A stretch of 64,000 nucleotides of DNA from Chromohalobacter sp. 11-W (GCF_029889905.1 NZ_JARANZ010000006.1:62001-126000); one strand, 5' to 3'; shown: positions 38,275-47,547, counted from the first letter of the stretch. The notes: generated by a model not told the origin, from the letters alone. Numbers and translations: made by a program.

Positions 38275-39135
38275 ATGAAAACGACTTTGTGCTCCCTGGC
38301 CGCCGCGGCAATCTTCACGGCCGCCACGACCGCCCAAGCCGAGGACAAGACGCTGGTGATCGGTACCAACAACTGGGCCGAGAACGTCGCGGTCGCCAAC
38401 ATGTGGAAGCTCATCCTCGAGAATCGGTACGACTACGATGTCGAGCTCTCCGATGTCAGCAAGAACGCCCTCTACAGCGGCCTTGCCAACAACGACTTCG
38501 ACATCTCCCTCGAAATCTGGCTCCCCAACACCGATGCGCGCTACCTCGAGCCCTACAAGGACCAGCTCGAAATCAACGGCGCCTGGTACGAAGGCACCGG
38601 GCTCGGCCTGGTAGTGCCGAGCTATGCCGACATCGACACCATCCCGGAACTCAAGGCGCAAGCCGAGGACTACGGCTACCAGGGCAGCCCCAGCATTCTG
38701 GGCATCGACTCCGGCTCGGCGATCGCCGGTCTGACCGACGAGGCCATCGACGCGTACGAACTCCCCATGGAACAGGTCAACAGCTCCGGGCCGGCCATGA
38801 TGGCCGCGCTGGATGCGGCCTACCAGCAGGAAGAGCCAATCGTCGTGACGCTGTGGAGCCCGCACTGGGCCTTTGCCGAGTACGATCTCAAATACCTCGA
38901 GGATCCCAAGAACGTCTACGGCGACAACGAAACCATCTACTGGTTCTCGCGCCCGGGCTTCACCGAGGACGACCCTTGGCTCACCGAGGTGCTCAACGCC
39001 TGGCATATGGATGACGACAGCCTGGGCGGCCTGATGGCCGAGATAGAACAAGCCGGCGATCCGGTGGAAGGCGCCGAGACCTGGATCGAAGACAACCAGG
39101 ACCTCGTCGACGAGTGGCTCGCCGCCGGCGAATGA
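38275..39135 (+). CDS. OpuAC/ProX-like substrate-binding protein, no cognate permease nearby
   Basis: Periplasmic binding protein for glycine-betaine-type solutes, 286 residues. The signal peptide ends AQA before EDKTLVIG. The OpuAC fold shows GTNNWAENVAVANMWK, YSGLANNDFDISLEIWLPNT, WYEGTGLGLVVPSYA and VTLWSPHWAFAEYDLKYLEDPK. The Trp residues in these segments are candidates for the aromatic cage that holds quaternary ammonium groups. No ABC ATPase or permease gene is adjacent, which is unusual. It ends in a strong terminator and probably belongs to the same regulon as the oxygenases. Confidence 0.88.
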   Translation: MKTTLCSLAAAAIFTAATTAQAEDKTLVIGTNNWAENVAVANMWKLILENRYDYDVELSDVSKNALYSGLANNDFDISLEIWLPNTDARYLEPYKDQLEINGAWYEGTGLGLVVPSYADIDTIPELKAQAEDYGYQGSPSILGIDSGSAIAGLTDEAIDAYELPMEQVNSSGPAMMAALDAAYQQEEPIVVTLWSPHWAFAEYDLKYLEDPKNVYGDNETIYWFSRPGFTEDDPWLTEVLNAWHMDDDSLGGLMAEIEQAGDPVEGAETWIEDNQDLVDEWLAAGE

Positions 39136-39182
39136 CCTGCTAGTCACAACGCCTCGCCCAAGATGCCTCGTCCACAACGACA

Positions 39183-39217
39183 AGCGCCCCGGCATATCGC
39201 ATGCCGGGGCGCTTTTT
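39183..39217 (+). terminator. Intrinsic terminator after the OpuAC-like gene
   Basis: A 13-bp perfect stem (39183-39195 with 39201-39213) around a 5-base loop is followed by TTTTT on the plus strand. It ends transcription of the binding-protein gene. It belongs to the duplicated unit. Confidence 0.85.
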
Positions 39218-39239
39218 CGTGCAAGGCATCGAGCGCCGA

Positions 39240-40793
39240 TTACGACGTGACGATTCCCTGACGCTTGGCCATGGCTTGCGCAGCGCGCGGCCCCAGCCAC
39301 AGCGTGGGCAGCAGCACCAGCGACACGGGGAATGCCGTAATCACGATGAACTGCTGCAATACGCTGATCTGTCCCGCCCCCATGTACAGCAGAATCGCCG
39401 CCATCAACGCCATGGCCACACCCCAGAACGCACGCAGCGCCGGCTGGGGATCGTCATGGCCGGCGTTGACCACAGAAACCGCATAACTCATGGAGTCACC
39501 GGTGGTCGCCACGAAGATCGTCGTCAGCAGCAGAATCGCCAGCGCCATCAGGCTGCCACCCGGCAGCGCCTGGGCCACCGCCAGCGTGGCAACATCGAAC
39601 TGGAAGTTTTGAAGCGCCTCGCTCAGGTCGATGGCGCCGCTCATCTGATAGAAAATCCCCGAGCCGCCCAACAGCGTGAACCACACCGAGGTGGCCACCG
39701 GGGCGAGCACGGCCACGGCGACGACCAGTTGACGGATGGTGCGGCCCCGCGAGATACGTGCCACGAAGATCGCCATCAGCGGTGCGTAGCCGATGAACCA
39801 GGCGAAGAAGAACACCGTCCACCACTTCATCCACCAGTCCGGCGCCGTCTGCGAAGTCATGGTAGACATTTCGAAGAATGACCCCAGAGATGTACCGAAG
39901 CCCTGGAACCAGCTATCGAACAGGAATTGGGTCGGCCCGAAAAGCAGAATCACGGCGCCGATGCCCAATGCCAGCATGACATTGCAGCGGCTCAAAAACT
40001 GGATGCCCCGGTCGATGCCGGTGATCGCCGAACTCACGTAAACCCCGCCCAACACGACGAGGATCATCAACTGGGTGCCATAGCCCTCGGTCACGCCGAA
40101 CAGGGTATGCAGACCGAAATTCATCTGCGTGGCCAAAAAGCCGATGGGGCCTACGGTACCGGCCACCACGGCGATGACGCAGACGGCATCCACCACGCCA
40201 CCCAAGACACCGCGCATGCGTGCCTCGCCCAGTAACGGCGCCAACAGCGTGCGCGGTTGCAACGGCAGGCCACGATCGTAGTGATGATGCGACAATACGA
40301 TAGCCGCCAAAGTACCCAGCACCGACCAGGCCTGAAATCCCCAGTGCATGAAGGCCTGTGCCAACGCATTGGGCACCGCCGCCGGCGTACCCGGCTCACT
40401 GGAAAACGCCGGCGGCGTCACCACGAAATGATAGATAGGCTCGCCGGCAGCAAAGAATACACCGCCGCCGCCCAGCAGCGTGCACAGGATGATCGACACC
40501 CACTTGAAGGTGCTCATATCCGGCTGTTCGAGATTGCCGATGCGCGCGCGACCCGCAGATGACATGGCCACGCCCACGGCAATAAAGAAGGTCAGCAACA
40601 ACAGCAGTTGAAAATAGGCCCCCAGATTCTTCGCCGTCCAGGCGAATCCCACGCCTATCGCTGCGGTCATGGCGTCGGCGTCGATCAGTGACAAGACCAC
40701 AAACAGGATGATGAAGCCGATCGTCAGCCCCATCACCGTCGGGTCGCCAAAATGCGTGCCCGAGCGCGTGGCGCTCGCATCGTGTTGAGTCAT
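39240..40793 (-). CDS. BCCT-family betaine/carnitine/choline-type transporter, copy 1
   Basis: A 517-residue secondary transporter with 12 membrane helices. BCCT hallmarks are GIGAxF-like early helices, the TM8 region WWTVFFFAWFIGYAPLMA and the following ARISRGRTIRQ. Compared with BetP (recalled TM8 FYWAWWISWSPFVG), two of the substrate-cage Trp positions are Phe and Tyr here, so the substrate may not be glycine betaine. ATG 40793 gives the start MTQHDA; the frame extends upstream only through the duplicated leader. It faces the OpuAC-like gene across a shared terminator region. Very similar to copy 2. Confidence 0.9.
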   Translation of the reverse strand: MTQHDASATRSGTHFGDPTVMGLTIGFIILFVVLSLIDADAMTAAIGVGFAWTAKNLGAYFQLLLLLTFFIAVGVAMSSAGRARIGNLEQPDMSTFKWVSIILCTLLGGGGVFFAAGEPIYHFVVTPPAFSSEPGTPAAVPNALAQAFMHWGFQAWSVLGTLAAIVLSHHHYDRGLPLQPRTLLAPLLGEARMRGVLGGVVDAVCVIAVVAGTVGPIGFLATQMNFGLHTLFGVTEGYGTQLMILVVLGGVYVSSAITGIDRGIQFLSRCNVMLALGIGAVILLFGPTQFLFDSWFQGFGTSLGSFFEMSTMTSQTAPDWWMKWWTVFFFAWFIGYAPLMAIFVARISRGRTIRQLVVAVAVLAPVATSVWFTLLGGSGIFYQMSGAIDLSEALQNFQFDVATLAVAQALPGGSLMALAILLLTTIFVATTGDSMSYAVSVVNAGHDDPQPALRAFWGVAMALMAAILLYMGAGQISVLQQFIVITAFPVSLVLLPTLWLGPRAAQAMAKRQGIVTS

Positions 40794-41002
40794 CAATGTC
40801 CAGTTCCGATCGTCGCGTGAGGCGCGCACACTACCGACCTTCGTCGAACACGGCAAATCGAAATTTCAACATCGGGCGCGTCCGGCGCCGCAAAAGAAGA
40901 CAAGGTCGCCGATCATGTGCCATTCACATCGTTCGCACCGTCCACTCAGGTGATCAACGAAGGGCTGGGGAGTAACGAGTAAAATCCTCGCGCCCAACGA
41001 CA

Positions 41003-41036
41003 AGCGCCCCGACATGCGATATGCCGGGGCGCTTTT
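41003..41036. terminator. Duplicated terminator hairpin between the two BCCT genes
   Basis: AGCGCCCCGACAT (41003-41015) and ATGCCGGGGCGCT (41021-41033) form a stem with one mismatch, followed by TTTT on the plus strand. It is the counterpart of 39183-39217. For the minus-strand BCCT genes it lies just after the copy 2 stop. Confidence 0.65.
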
Positions 41037-41058
41037 CATGCAAGGCATCGGCCGTCGG

Positions 41059-42612
41059 TTACGGCGTGATGATCCCCTGACGCTTGGCCATGGCCTGCGC
41101 GGCGCGTGGCCCCAGCCACAGCGAGGGCAGCAGCACCAGCGACACGGGGATCGCGGTGATCACGATGAACTGCTGCAGCACGCTGATTTGCCCCGCGCCC
41201 ATGTACAACAGAATCGCCGCCATCAACGCCATGGCCACGCCCCAGAAAGCGCGCAGCGCCGGCTGGGGATCATCATGACCGGCATTGACCACTGAGATCG
41301 CGTAGCTCATGGAGTCGCCAGTGGTCGCCACGAAGATCGTGGTCAGTATAAGTACCGCGAGTGCCATCAACTTACCGCCCGGTAGCGCTTGGGCCACCGT
41401 CAACGTCGCGACGTCGAACTGGAAGTTGTTGAGCGCTTCGCTCAGGTCGATGGCGCCGCTCATCTGGTAGAAGATGCCCGAGCCACCCAGCAGCGTGAAC
41501 CACACCGAAGTGGCCACCGGGGCGAGCACGGCCACGGCGACGACCATCTGACGGATGGTGCGGCCCCGCGAGATACGCGCCACGAAGATCGCCATCAACG
41601 GCGCATAGCCGATGAACCAGGCGAAGAAGAACACCGTCCACCACTTCATCCACCAATCCGGTGCGGTCTGCGAGGTCATGGTGGCCATCTCGAAGAACGA
41701 CCCCACATAAGTGCCGAAGCCCTGGAACCAGCTATCGAACAGGAACTGCGTCGGCCCGAAGAGCAGGATGACAGCGCCGATCGCCAACGCCAGCATGACG
41801 TTGAAACGGCTCATCAGTTGGATGCCTCGGTCGATGCCGGTAATCGCCGACGTCACGTAGACCCCGCCCAGCACGATGAGGATCATCAACTGTGTACCAT
41901 AACCCTCGGCCACGCCGAACAGCGTATGCAGGCCGAAGCTCATCTGCGTGGCCAAAAAGCCGATGGGGCCCACGGTGCCGGCGACCACGGCGATGACGCA
42001 GACGGCATCCACCACACCGCCGAAGACGCCACGCATGCGTTCCTCACCCAACAGCGGCGCCAACAGGGTACGCGGCTGCAGCGGCAGGCCACGGTCGTAA
42101 TGGTGATGCGACAGCACGATAGCCGCCAGAGTGCCGAGCACCGCCCAGGCCAGAAAGCCCCAGTGCATGAAGGACTGCGCCAGTGCATTGGGCACGGCCG
42201 CGGCGGTGCCCGCCTCGCTGGAAAATGCCGGCGGCGTGACCACGAAATGATAGACCGGCTCACCGGCGGCGAAGAACACACCGCCCCCGGCCAGCAGGGT
42301 GCACAGAATGATCGACACCCACTTGAAGGTGCCCATGTCCGGTCGCTCAAGATTACCGATGCGCGCGCGGCCTGCCGGCGAGGCGGCGACGCCCACGGCG
42401 ATCAGGAAGGTCAACAGCAGCAAGAGCTGGAAATAGGCGCCCAACGTCTTCGCCGTCCAGGCAAACCCGGCGCCGATCACCGCTGTCATGCCCTCGGGAT
42501 CAGTCAGCGAAAGCGCCACGAATAACACGATAAAGCCAATCGTCAGCCCCAGCACCGTCGGGTCGCCATAGCGAATTCCCGAGCGCGTGGCACTCGTGTT
42601 GTCTTGAGTCAT
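41059..42612 (-). CDS. BCCT-family transporter, copy 2
   Basis: A 517-residue paralogue of copy 1, with the same TM8 motif WWTVFFFAWFIGYAPLMA and ARISRGRT. Differences are conservative and scattered, for example the N-terminus (MTQDNTSATRSG) and TYVGSFFEMATM against TSLGSFFEMSTM. ATG 42612. It carries the same upstream leader as copy 1, so both may share regulation. A tandem pair could raise dosage or allow different affinity. The substrate is inferred to be a betaine-like osmolyte or a nutrient for the neighbouring oxygenase/M24 genes. Confidence 0.9.
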   Translation of the reverse strand: MTQDNTSATRSGIRYGDPTVLGLTIGFIVLFVALSLTDPEGMTAVIGAGFAWTAKTLGAYFQLLLLLTFLIAVGVAASPAGRARIGNLERPDMGTFKWVSIILCTLLAGGGVFFAAGEPVYHFVVTPPAFSSEAGTAAAVPNALAQSFMHWGFLAWAVLGTLAAIVLSHHHYDRGLPLQPRTLLAPLLGEERMRGVFGGVVDAVCVIAVVAGTVGPIGFLATQMSFGLHTLFGVAEGYGTQLMILIVLGGVYVTSAITGIDRGIQLMSRFNVMLALAIGAVILLFGPTQFLFDSWFQGFGTYVGSFFEMATMTSQTAPDWWMKWWTVFFFAWFIGYAPLMAIFVARISRGRTIRQMVVAVAVLAPVATSVWFTLLGGSGIFYQMSGAIDLSEALNNFQFDVATLTVAQALPGGKLMALAVLILTTIFVATTGDSMSYAISVVNAGHDDPQPALRAFWGVAMALMAAILLYMGAGQISVLQQFIVITAIPVSLVLLPSLWLGPRAAQAMAKRQGIITP

Positions 42613-42770
42613 CTGGTCTTGGTTCCGGTCATCGAGTGAGGGGCGCACCCTACCGACCTTCGTCGAACACGGCAAATCGAAATCTCAACATCGGGCGCGT
42701 CCGGCGCCGTAAAAGCAGACAAGGTCGCCGATCATGTGCGATTCGCATCGCTTGCGCCATGCCGCGCCAT

Positions 42771-43667
42771 TCAGGCGCGCGCGATCTTCCAGTAGCGTGC
42801 GACGCGCTTGTTCAATGCCTTGGGCGATTCCGCGAACAGCCGACGCCCGAGCGCTTCGGCCTTGCCCTGCAGGGCCTCCCGCCGTCGTTCGACGAGTTCA
42901 TGCAAGGCCTCGCGTCGCGCGGGGTCGACACGTTGCATGTCCTCGGCGTCGAGGGCGATGGCGAGCATCGCGAGGTCGTGGTCCTCCCCCAGCAGGTCGG
43001 AAAGCCGGTGCGCCTGTTGCGCGCGCATCTTGAACGCGGCCGGCCACAGCGGGCGCAGCAACTCGCATTGATGACGGTGATACTTCACGCGCTTGCGCCA
43101 TTCGTGCAGCGTGGCGGTGGACGGCGCGCACCGTGCCTCGCCCAGGGCATCGCGAGCCTGGACATAGCTGGCCGCCCAGCCGCCCGACACGGCGGCGTAG
43201 CCCTGCGATGCCAGTGTCCAGTCGGCGACCGCCTCGCGCGCCTCGGACAACGCCGAAGCCACCCCCTCCCAGTCCGGGGTATCGTCACCCGCAAGCGTAG
43301 CGTCACGGCGCACCACCAGCTTGCGGCGAATCGTCGTGTAACGACGACGGTCGAGTTTCGTCTCGTGCAGGCTCATCACGCGCTCGAACGTCTCGACGAG
43401 AACCTGATCGTCGCGATTGCCGGCCACGCGACGCGCCAGGTCCCGAAAGCGCCGATTCTCCCGGCGGTAACGCTTTTCACCCAATGCCGGACGCACCAGG
43501 CGCAGCAGCGCCCGCAGCTTCTTGCAGCGCTGGCGCAGCGCATGAATGGCGGTGACCGGGTCCGCCTCGCGATCGCGTAACGCCGCCTGGGCGTGTTCGA
43601 TCTGTTCGATGGCGATACGCTGAACGCTCGCCTCGGTCGGCTCCTGCATGGACACGCGATAGGACAC
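42771..43667 (-). CDS. CHAD-domain protein
   Basis: A 298-residue all-helical, Arg/His-rich protein of the CHAD family. These domains bind inorganic polyphosphate and often accompany CYTH triphosphatases. Typical conserved basic motifs are HALRQRCKKLRALLRLVRP, FRDLARRVAGNRDDQVL and HEWRKRVKYHRHQCELL. The GTG start at 43667 sits 7 bases after GGAG; the nearest ATG (43669) is in another frame. No CYTH domain is fused or adjacent. Single-gene unit. Confidence 0.88.
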   Translation of the reverse strand: MSYRVSMQEPTEASVQRIAIEQIEHAQAALRDREADPVTAIHALRQRCKKLRALLRLVRPALGEKRYRRENRRFRDLARRVAGNRDDQVLVETFERVMSLHETKLDRRRYTTIRRKLVVRRDATLAGDDTPDWEGVASALSEAREAVADWTLASQGYAAVSGGWAASYVQARDALGEARCAPSTATLHEWRKRVKYHRHQCELLRPLWPAAFKMRAQQAHRLSDLLGEDHDLAMLAIALDAEDMQRVDPARREALHELVERRREALQGKAEALGRRLFAESPKALNKRVARYWKIARA

Positions 43668-43980
43668 ATCGCTCTCCTGAATCGGGACGATATACCCAGT
43701 CTAGATGCTGCTAAGCGAAACCGACCACGCGCGCGTCCTTCAATGGTGCAGCGCCGATAAACGGCCCATGCGGCTGTTTCAGCTAAGAGGGATACTCAAC
43801 GAGAAGTGAGTGCTTAAACTCGTCAATTTCGTCGAGTCGACAAGGACAGGTTGCGACTTTCAAAAAGATCAGTCTTTAGCAAATTCCCTTAATTTGTTTT
43901 CCATAAATGGAAAACATGATGACTGACAGCCATGTGCTGCCAAATAAAGGGAGAAGGAGCTGGGGAGGTTGGTGTGTCGA
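43668..43980. other. Gene-free 313-bp stretch with a perfect palindrome
   Basis: No credible reading frame. Left part: CHAD promoter region with GC-rich sequence. Right part turns AT-rich, marking the start of the lower-GC LysR/AKR module. It holds a perfect 22-bp palindrome (43895-43916), listed separately. Confidence 0.6.
43895..43916. promoter_or_regulatory. Perfect 22-bp palindrome, possible operator or terminator
   Basis: TGTTTTCCAT at 43895-43904 and its exact complement ATGGAAAACA at 43907-43916 are separated by AA. It lies about 65 bp downstream of the LysR gene end. A related ATGGAAACCAT string occurs near the LysR start (about 44885-44895). It may be a regulator site or a short terminator. 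Confidence 0.45.
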
Positions 43981-44922
43981 TTACCCGCTCAACCGCTTGC
44001 AATTTCGGGCTACCAGATCCGTTAGGAAGTCGGCTAGTGCTCTGATTCGCCGCGACCTTGCAAGGTCTGTTTGGATGACAAGATAGATTGGCTGGTCGAC
44101 CCCAATGTCCGAGTCAACGCAGACTAACCCCGCATCGCGAGCGATGAAGTGCGGTAGCACCGCAAGCCCGAGCCCCGCCTTAGCTGCCGCCACCTGTGCG
44201 GCAAGTGAGGTGGTGGTCAGTGCTGGTGTGCGCCCACGCAGAATCCGCTCCACCCATTGAGCGGCAGGCAAGTGCGACTGCATCTCACCCCAAGTGATAA
44301 AGATATCCGTGTCATAGTCACCTAGGTCGGGGGTAGTCTCGCGTCGTGACTCGTAGCCGGGGCTGCAATAAAGCCCGTAGCCCAAGGTGCCGAGACGGCG
44401 TAGCGTGACATTGCCCCTTTCAGGCCGAACCATCCGCACCGCAAGATCGGCATCTCGTCGATGCAGGTTAGTGGTCGAGATGTCGGTCACCACTTCAACC
44501 AATAGCTCGGGGTATTGCGCACGAAACTCCGGGAGTGCCGGCAGTATCAACTCGGTAGCCAGATTTTCGGCCGTCGCCAGTCGCACTTGGCCGCTCATCT
44601 GAGTTTGAAGGTCTGCCTCCGATGTAAAGGCTTGCGCAGCCGCTTCCAGGGCTTCCGCCTTCTCTATGAGATCGGCACCGTCCTCAGTTAACTGGTATCC
44701 CGATTGCTGACGTACGAAGAGTGGGAGCTTCAAGGCAGTTTCGAGTCGCTCGATACGACGGGAGAGAGTCGCTATCCCTAGGTTGAGCTGCGACGCAGCG
44801 GCGCTCAGAGTACCGCAGCGCGCTACGGCAAGAAATGCACGGGTATCATCCCAAACTAGGCCCCGAGGCATCTCTTTTCCGGTAATGGAAACCATTTTGC
44901 CAGTATCGTTCGTTTTTTTCAT
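43981..44922 (-). CDS. LysR-family transcriptional regulator of the AKR/CMD/MFS module
   Basis: A 313-residue LTTR with a winged HTH (about 23-80) reading [32 protein letters not shown] and an effector domain to the C-terminus. Its ATLSRR-type recognition helix places it in the CrgA/DmlR-like group. ATG 44922 (start MKKTND) is chosen; 44895 and 44871 are also possible, because none has a strong ribosome site. It is divergent from the aldo-keto reductase gene across only 47 bp, so the same region should control both. Lower GC than the backbone. Confidence 0.85.
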   Translation of the reverse strand: MKKTNDTGKMVSITGKEMPRGLVWDDTRAFLAVARCGTLSAAASQLNLGIATLSRRIERLETALKLPLFVRQQSGYQLTEDGADLIEKAEALEAAAQAFTSEADLQTQMSGQVRLATAENLATELILPALPEFRAQYPELLVEVVTDISTTNLHRRDADLAVRMVRPERGNVTLRRLGTLGYGLYCSPGYESRRETTPDLGDYDTDIFITWGEMQSHLPAAQWVERILRGRTPALTTTSLAAQVAAAKAGLGLAVLPHFIARDAGLVCVDSDIGVDQPIYLVIQTDLARSRRIRALADFLTDLVARNCKRLSG

Positions 44923-44969
44923 ATATGGATAGTGCCACGCTACTACTCCTGCACTCAAGGAGACACATC

Positions 44970-45953
44970 ATGGAAAAACGAACGCTTGGCAACGACTTCA
45001 CGGTTTCGGCCATCGGCTTGGGATGCATGGGAATGAGCGAATTCTATGGGCCTCGAGATGACAGTGAATCGTTGCGCGTGCTGGAGCGAGCCGTCGAACT
45101 TGGTGTCGACTTTTTCGATACGGCAGACATGTATGGGCCGCATCACAACGAAGAACTTATCGGTAGTTTTCTGGCCCGCAGAAAGGCTCAGATTCGTATT
45201 GCAAGCAAGTTTGGCATTGTACGCAGCCCTGGGGAATATAAGCGTAGCCTGGAAAACAGTGCTGACTATGCACGCAAGGCTTGTGAAGCCTCGCTTCGCC
45301 GGCTAGGCGTTGAGCAAATCGATCTTTATTACGTCCATCGCATCAACCCCGAAGAACCAATCGAAGAAACAATTGGTGGGCTCGAACGACTGGTTCAGTC
45401 AGGGAAGATCGCCCGTATTGGCCTATGTGAGGTCAGCGCCGCAACGCTACGTCGGGCTCATGCGGTTCACCCGATTACTGCGGTACAGACAGAATATTCT
45501 CTATGGACCCGCGAAGTAGAGAGAGAAGTGCTACCCACCTGTCGCGAGTTAGGTATCGGTTTCGTGCCCTATTCACCACTCGGTCGCGGGTTTCTGACCG
45601 GGCGGTTTCAGGATACTGCAGAGTTCGACGAGGGCGACTTTCGCCCCAATCTACCACGTTTCACAGAAGGGGCGATTGACGCCAACCGCCGAATCGCTGA
45701 TGTGATCGCCGAGGTAGCGGCACAGAAAGGATGCAGCCCGGCGCAGCTTTCGCTGGCTTGGCTCTTGTCCAAGGGACCCGACATCGCACCGATTCCCGGC
45801 ACTAAGCAACTGCGCTATATCGAGGAGAATGTCGCCGCAGCGAACATCAGTCTTAGCGTCGAAGAGCAGCGTCAACTCGAAACGGCCACGGCATCTCTGC
45901 CGGTGGTAGGCGAGCGCTATACCTTGGAAGGCATGAAAGGGGTGAATGTATGA
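44970..45953 (+). CDS. Aldo/keto reductase
   Basis: A 327-residue NAD(P)H-dependent TIM-barrel oxidoreductase, AKR13-like. The catalytic tetrad can be placed at Asp and Tyr in [10 protein letters not shown], Lys in RIASKFGI and His in YYVHRINP. The NADP-binding [17 protein letters not shown] segment lies near the C-terminus. ATG 44970 follows CAAGGAGACACATC. Its stop overlaps the CMD gene start by four bases. Together with the CMD protein and MFS transporter it forms a small detoxification-type operon under the divergent LysR regulator. Substrate unknown. Confidence 0.92.
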   Translation: MEKRTLGNDFTVSAIGLGCMGMSEFYGPRDDSESLRVLERAVELGVDFFDTADMYGPHHNEELIGSFLARRKAQIRIASKFGIVRSPGEYKRSLENSADYARKACEASLRRLGVEQIDLYYVHRINPEEPIEETIGGLERLVQSGKIARIGLCEVSAATLRRAHAVHPITAVQTEYSLWTREVEREVLPTCRELGIGFVPYSPLGRGFLTGRFQDTAEFDEGDFRPNLPRFTEGAIDANRRIADVIAEVAAQKGCSPAQLSLAWLLSKGPDIAPIPGTKQLRYIEENVAAANISLSVEEQRQLETATASLPVVGERYTLEGMKGVNV

Positions 45954-46330
45954 GTGCCATACCCTCTGAACGCCGCACACAGGCGTTAGCCCTACTCGAA
46001 TGTCTTGAGCCCGGCGCACCTAAACGCGTTGCGGAAAACCTTGATGGGTTTCACGACGACGCGACCGAGATACTGCTGGGGTTCGCGTTTACTGACGTGG
46101 TGGCTCGTGAAGGGATATCACTGAAGACCCGTGAGATGCTCACCGTCTCCATGCTGGCTGCAATGGGGACGGCCCCGGGCCAGCTCGAGTTTCATATCCG
46201 AGCCGCATTGAATACCGGGGCAACTCGCGAGGAGATTGTCGAGATCGTTCTGCAAGTAGCGGTCTATGCGGGCATCCCTGCGTCGATGAATGCCATCACA
46301 GCGGCGAAATCCGCCTTTACGTCCGTCTAG
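45950..46330 (+). CDS. Carboxymuconolactone decarboxylase-family protein
   Basis: A 126-residue AhpD/CMD-fold protein. The family's helical core reads [52 protein letters not shown]. It has the conserved His in EFHIRAAL but no CxxC pair, so it is gamma-CMD-like rather than a peroxidase-type AhpD. It is translationally coupled to the AKR gene (ATGA overlap) and followed by the MFS gene after 29 bp. The exact reaction is not predictable. Confidence 0.88.
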   Translation: MSAIPSERRTQALALLECLEPGAPKRVAENLDGFHDDATEILLGFAFTDVVAREGISLKTREMLTVSMLAAMGTAPGQLEFHIRAALNTGATREEIVEIVLQVAVYAGIPASMNAITAAKSAFTSV

Positions 46331-46359
46331 TTCGGCGGCCAGAGAGAAAGGAGGTTGAC

Positions 46360-47547
46360 ATGTCTGCTCAAAAAACAACCTGGCGCGACTGGGTTGCCGT
46401 AACAGCTCTTGGCGTCGGTAGCTTCACTATTGTGACCACGGAGTTGGCACCGATCGGGCTACTCTCTAATATCGGGAGTGATCTCGGGAAGCCTGCCTCG
46501 CAGGCGGGTCTGATCGTGACTCTCTATGCCTGGATCGCTGTCGCTACGGCGCTGTTTTCTGCTGTCGTACTATCTCGCATACCGCGACGTCCACTCCTGG
46601 TTGGCCTAATGTTGATCCTAGCGCTATCCAGTGGGGTTGCCGCTATGGCCGAGACATTCCCTGCACTCATGGGGGCGCGCATAATTGGTGCGCTAGCACA
46701 CGGTGCCTTTTGGGCAATGATCGGTACCATCGGCGCGCAGATCGTGCCTCCCCATCGCGTTGGCTTGGCCACGTCGATCATCTTCGGAGGTGTCTCAGCT
46801 GCCAGCGTCCTAGGCGTACCGCTAGCCAATCTGATAGGCACCCTCGACGGCTGGCGTGCCGCCTTTACTGCTGTCGCGACCTTGTCCTTCGTCGTCGCTG
46901 TGGTGTGTTTCACCACCTTACCTAAACTACCAGGGGTCGAAGGGGTCGGTGTCGCTGCCATGGGGCGCGTGCTGTCGAACCCACGTTTCCTAAGCATCTT
47001 TGCCGCCACTGCGCTTGCAGTTACCTCCCATTTCATGGCGTTCACCTACATTGAGCCCTATCTTGCTTCACAAAGCGATATCACGCCATCAGTGATCGCG
47101 CCTCTACTCTTAGCGTTTGGTGGTGCTGGATTGGTGGCCAATGTGGTGACTGGTAGTCTGATCGACCGCTGGCTCAAGTCAGTTCTGGTGGTAGCCCTCT
47201 GCCTGGCTTCGGCGGCTTTGTGGCTGCTGTCGTCGCTATCGGATGTAATGGGCACGTGGGGGACGATGCTAATGCTGATTCTGTGGGGAGGATCCATCGC
47301 CGCTGTTTTGGTAGGGTTTCAGACTTGGATTCTCAAGGAAGCTGGTGATGACGCCCTACCGGCCTCTGCCATTTATGTCGCCATCTTTAATGCGGCGATA
47401 GGTCTTGGTGCGGTTCTTGGCGCTATCGTATTGTCGACATCTGGACTCGATGAAATTTTTCTGTTTGCCGCCGTTGCGACAGCTCTAGGTACTGTCACTA
47501 TCACACTGCTTACTGGACCTGCGGCAACCCACGCCTCAGTGGAATAA
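46360..47547 (+). CDS. MFS efflux transporter, DHA1 family (SotB/AraJ-like)
   Basis: A 395-residue, 12-helix transporter. N-terminal TTELAPIGLLSNIGSDLG resembles sugar- and drug-efflux DHA1 proteins; loop 2-3 reads VLSRIPRRPLLVG. ATG 46360 follows AGAAAGGAGGTTGAC. It is last in the LysR/AKR/CMD/MFS module. Codon use is less GC-biased than the neighbours, which suggests transfer. It belongs to the same broad family as the MFS at 20875-22041, and both sit in LysR-controlled modules that look acquired. Confidence 0.88.
   Translation: MSAQKTTWRDWVAVTALGVGSFTIVTTELAPIGLLSNIGSDLGKPASQAGLIVTLYAWIAVATALFSAVVLSRIPRRPLLVGLMLILALSSGVAAMAETFPALMGARIIGALAHGAFWAMIGTIGAQIVPPHRVGLATSIIFGGVSAASVLGVPLANLIGTLDGWRAAFTAVATLSFVVAVVCFTTLPKLPGVEGVGVAAMGRVLSNPRFLSIFAATALAVTSHFMAFTYIEPYLASQSDITPSVIAPLLLAFGGAGLVANVVTGSLIDRWLKSVLVVALCLASAALWLLSSLSDVMGTWGTMLMLILWGGSIAAVLVGFQTWILKEAGDDALPASAIYVAIFNAAIGLGAVLGAIVLSTSGLDEIFLFAAVATALGTVTITLLTGPAATHASVE

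Larger units (their letters stand above)
39176..42762. repeat. Tandem duplication of a 1.82-kb BCCT transporter unit
   Basis: Unit 1 (about 39176-40940) and unit 2 (about 40996-42762) share the terminator hairpin, the whole transporter gene, and about 100 bp of upstream DNA, including the motif ACCGACCTTCGTCGAACACG. Gene-to-gene offset is 1819 bp. The two proteins differ at scattered positions only, so the duplication is old enough to have diverged but clearly tandem. Confidence 0.9.

Noticed and set aside
38230-39300. 356-residue minus-strand open frame opposite the OpuAC-like gene
   Set aside because: Antisense shadow of a secreted binding protein with a clear signal peptide on the plus strand; it also runs through the terminator.
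41389-42525. 378-residue plus-strand open frame opposite BCCT copy 2
   Set aside because: Antisense shadow: its composition (His/Arg/Gln-rich) mirrors the transporter codons, and no ribosome site or family motif is seen.
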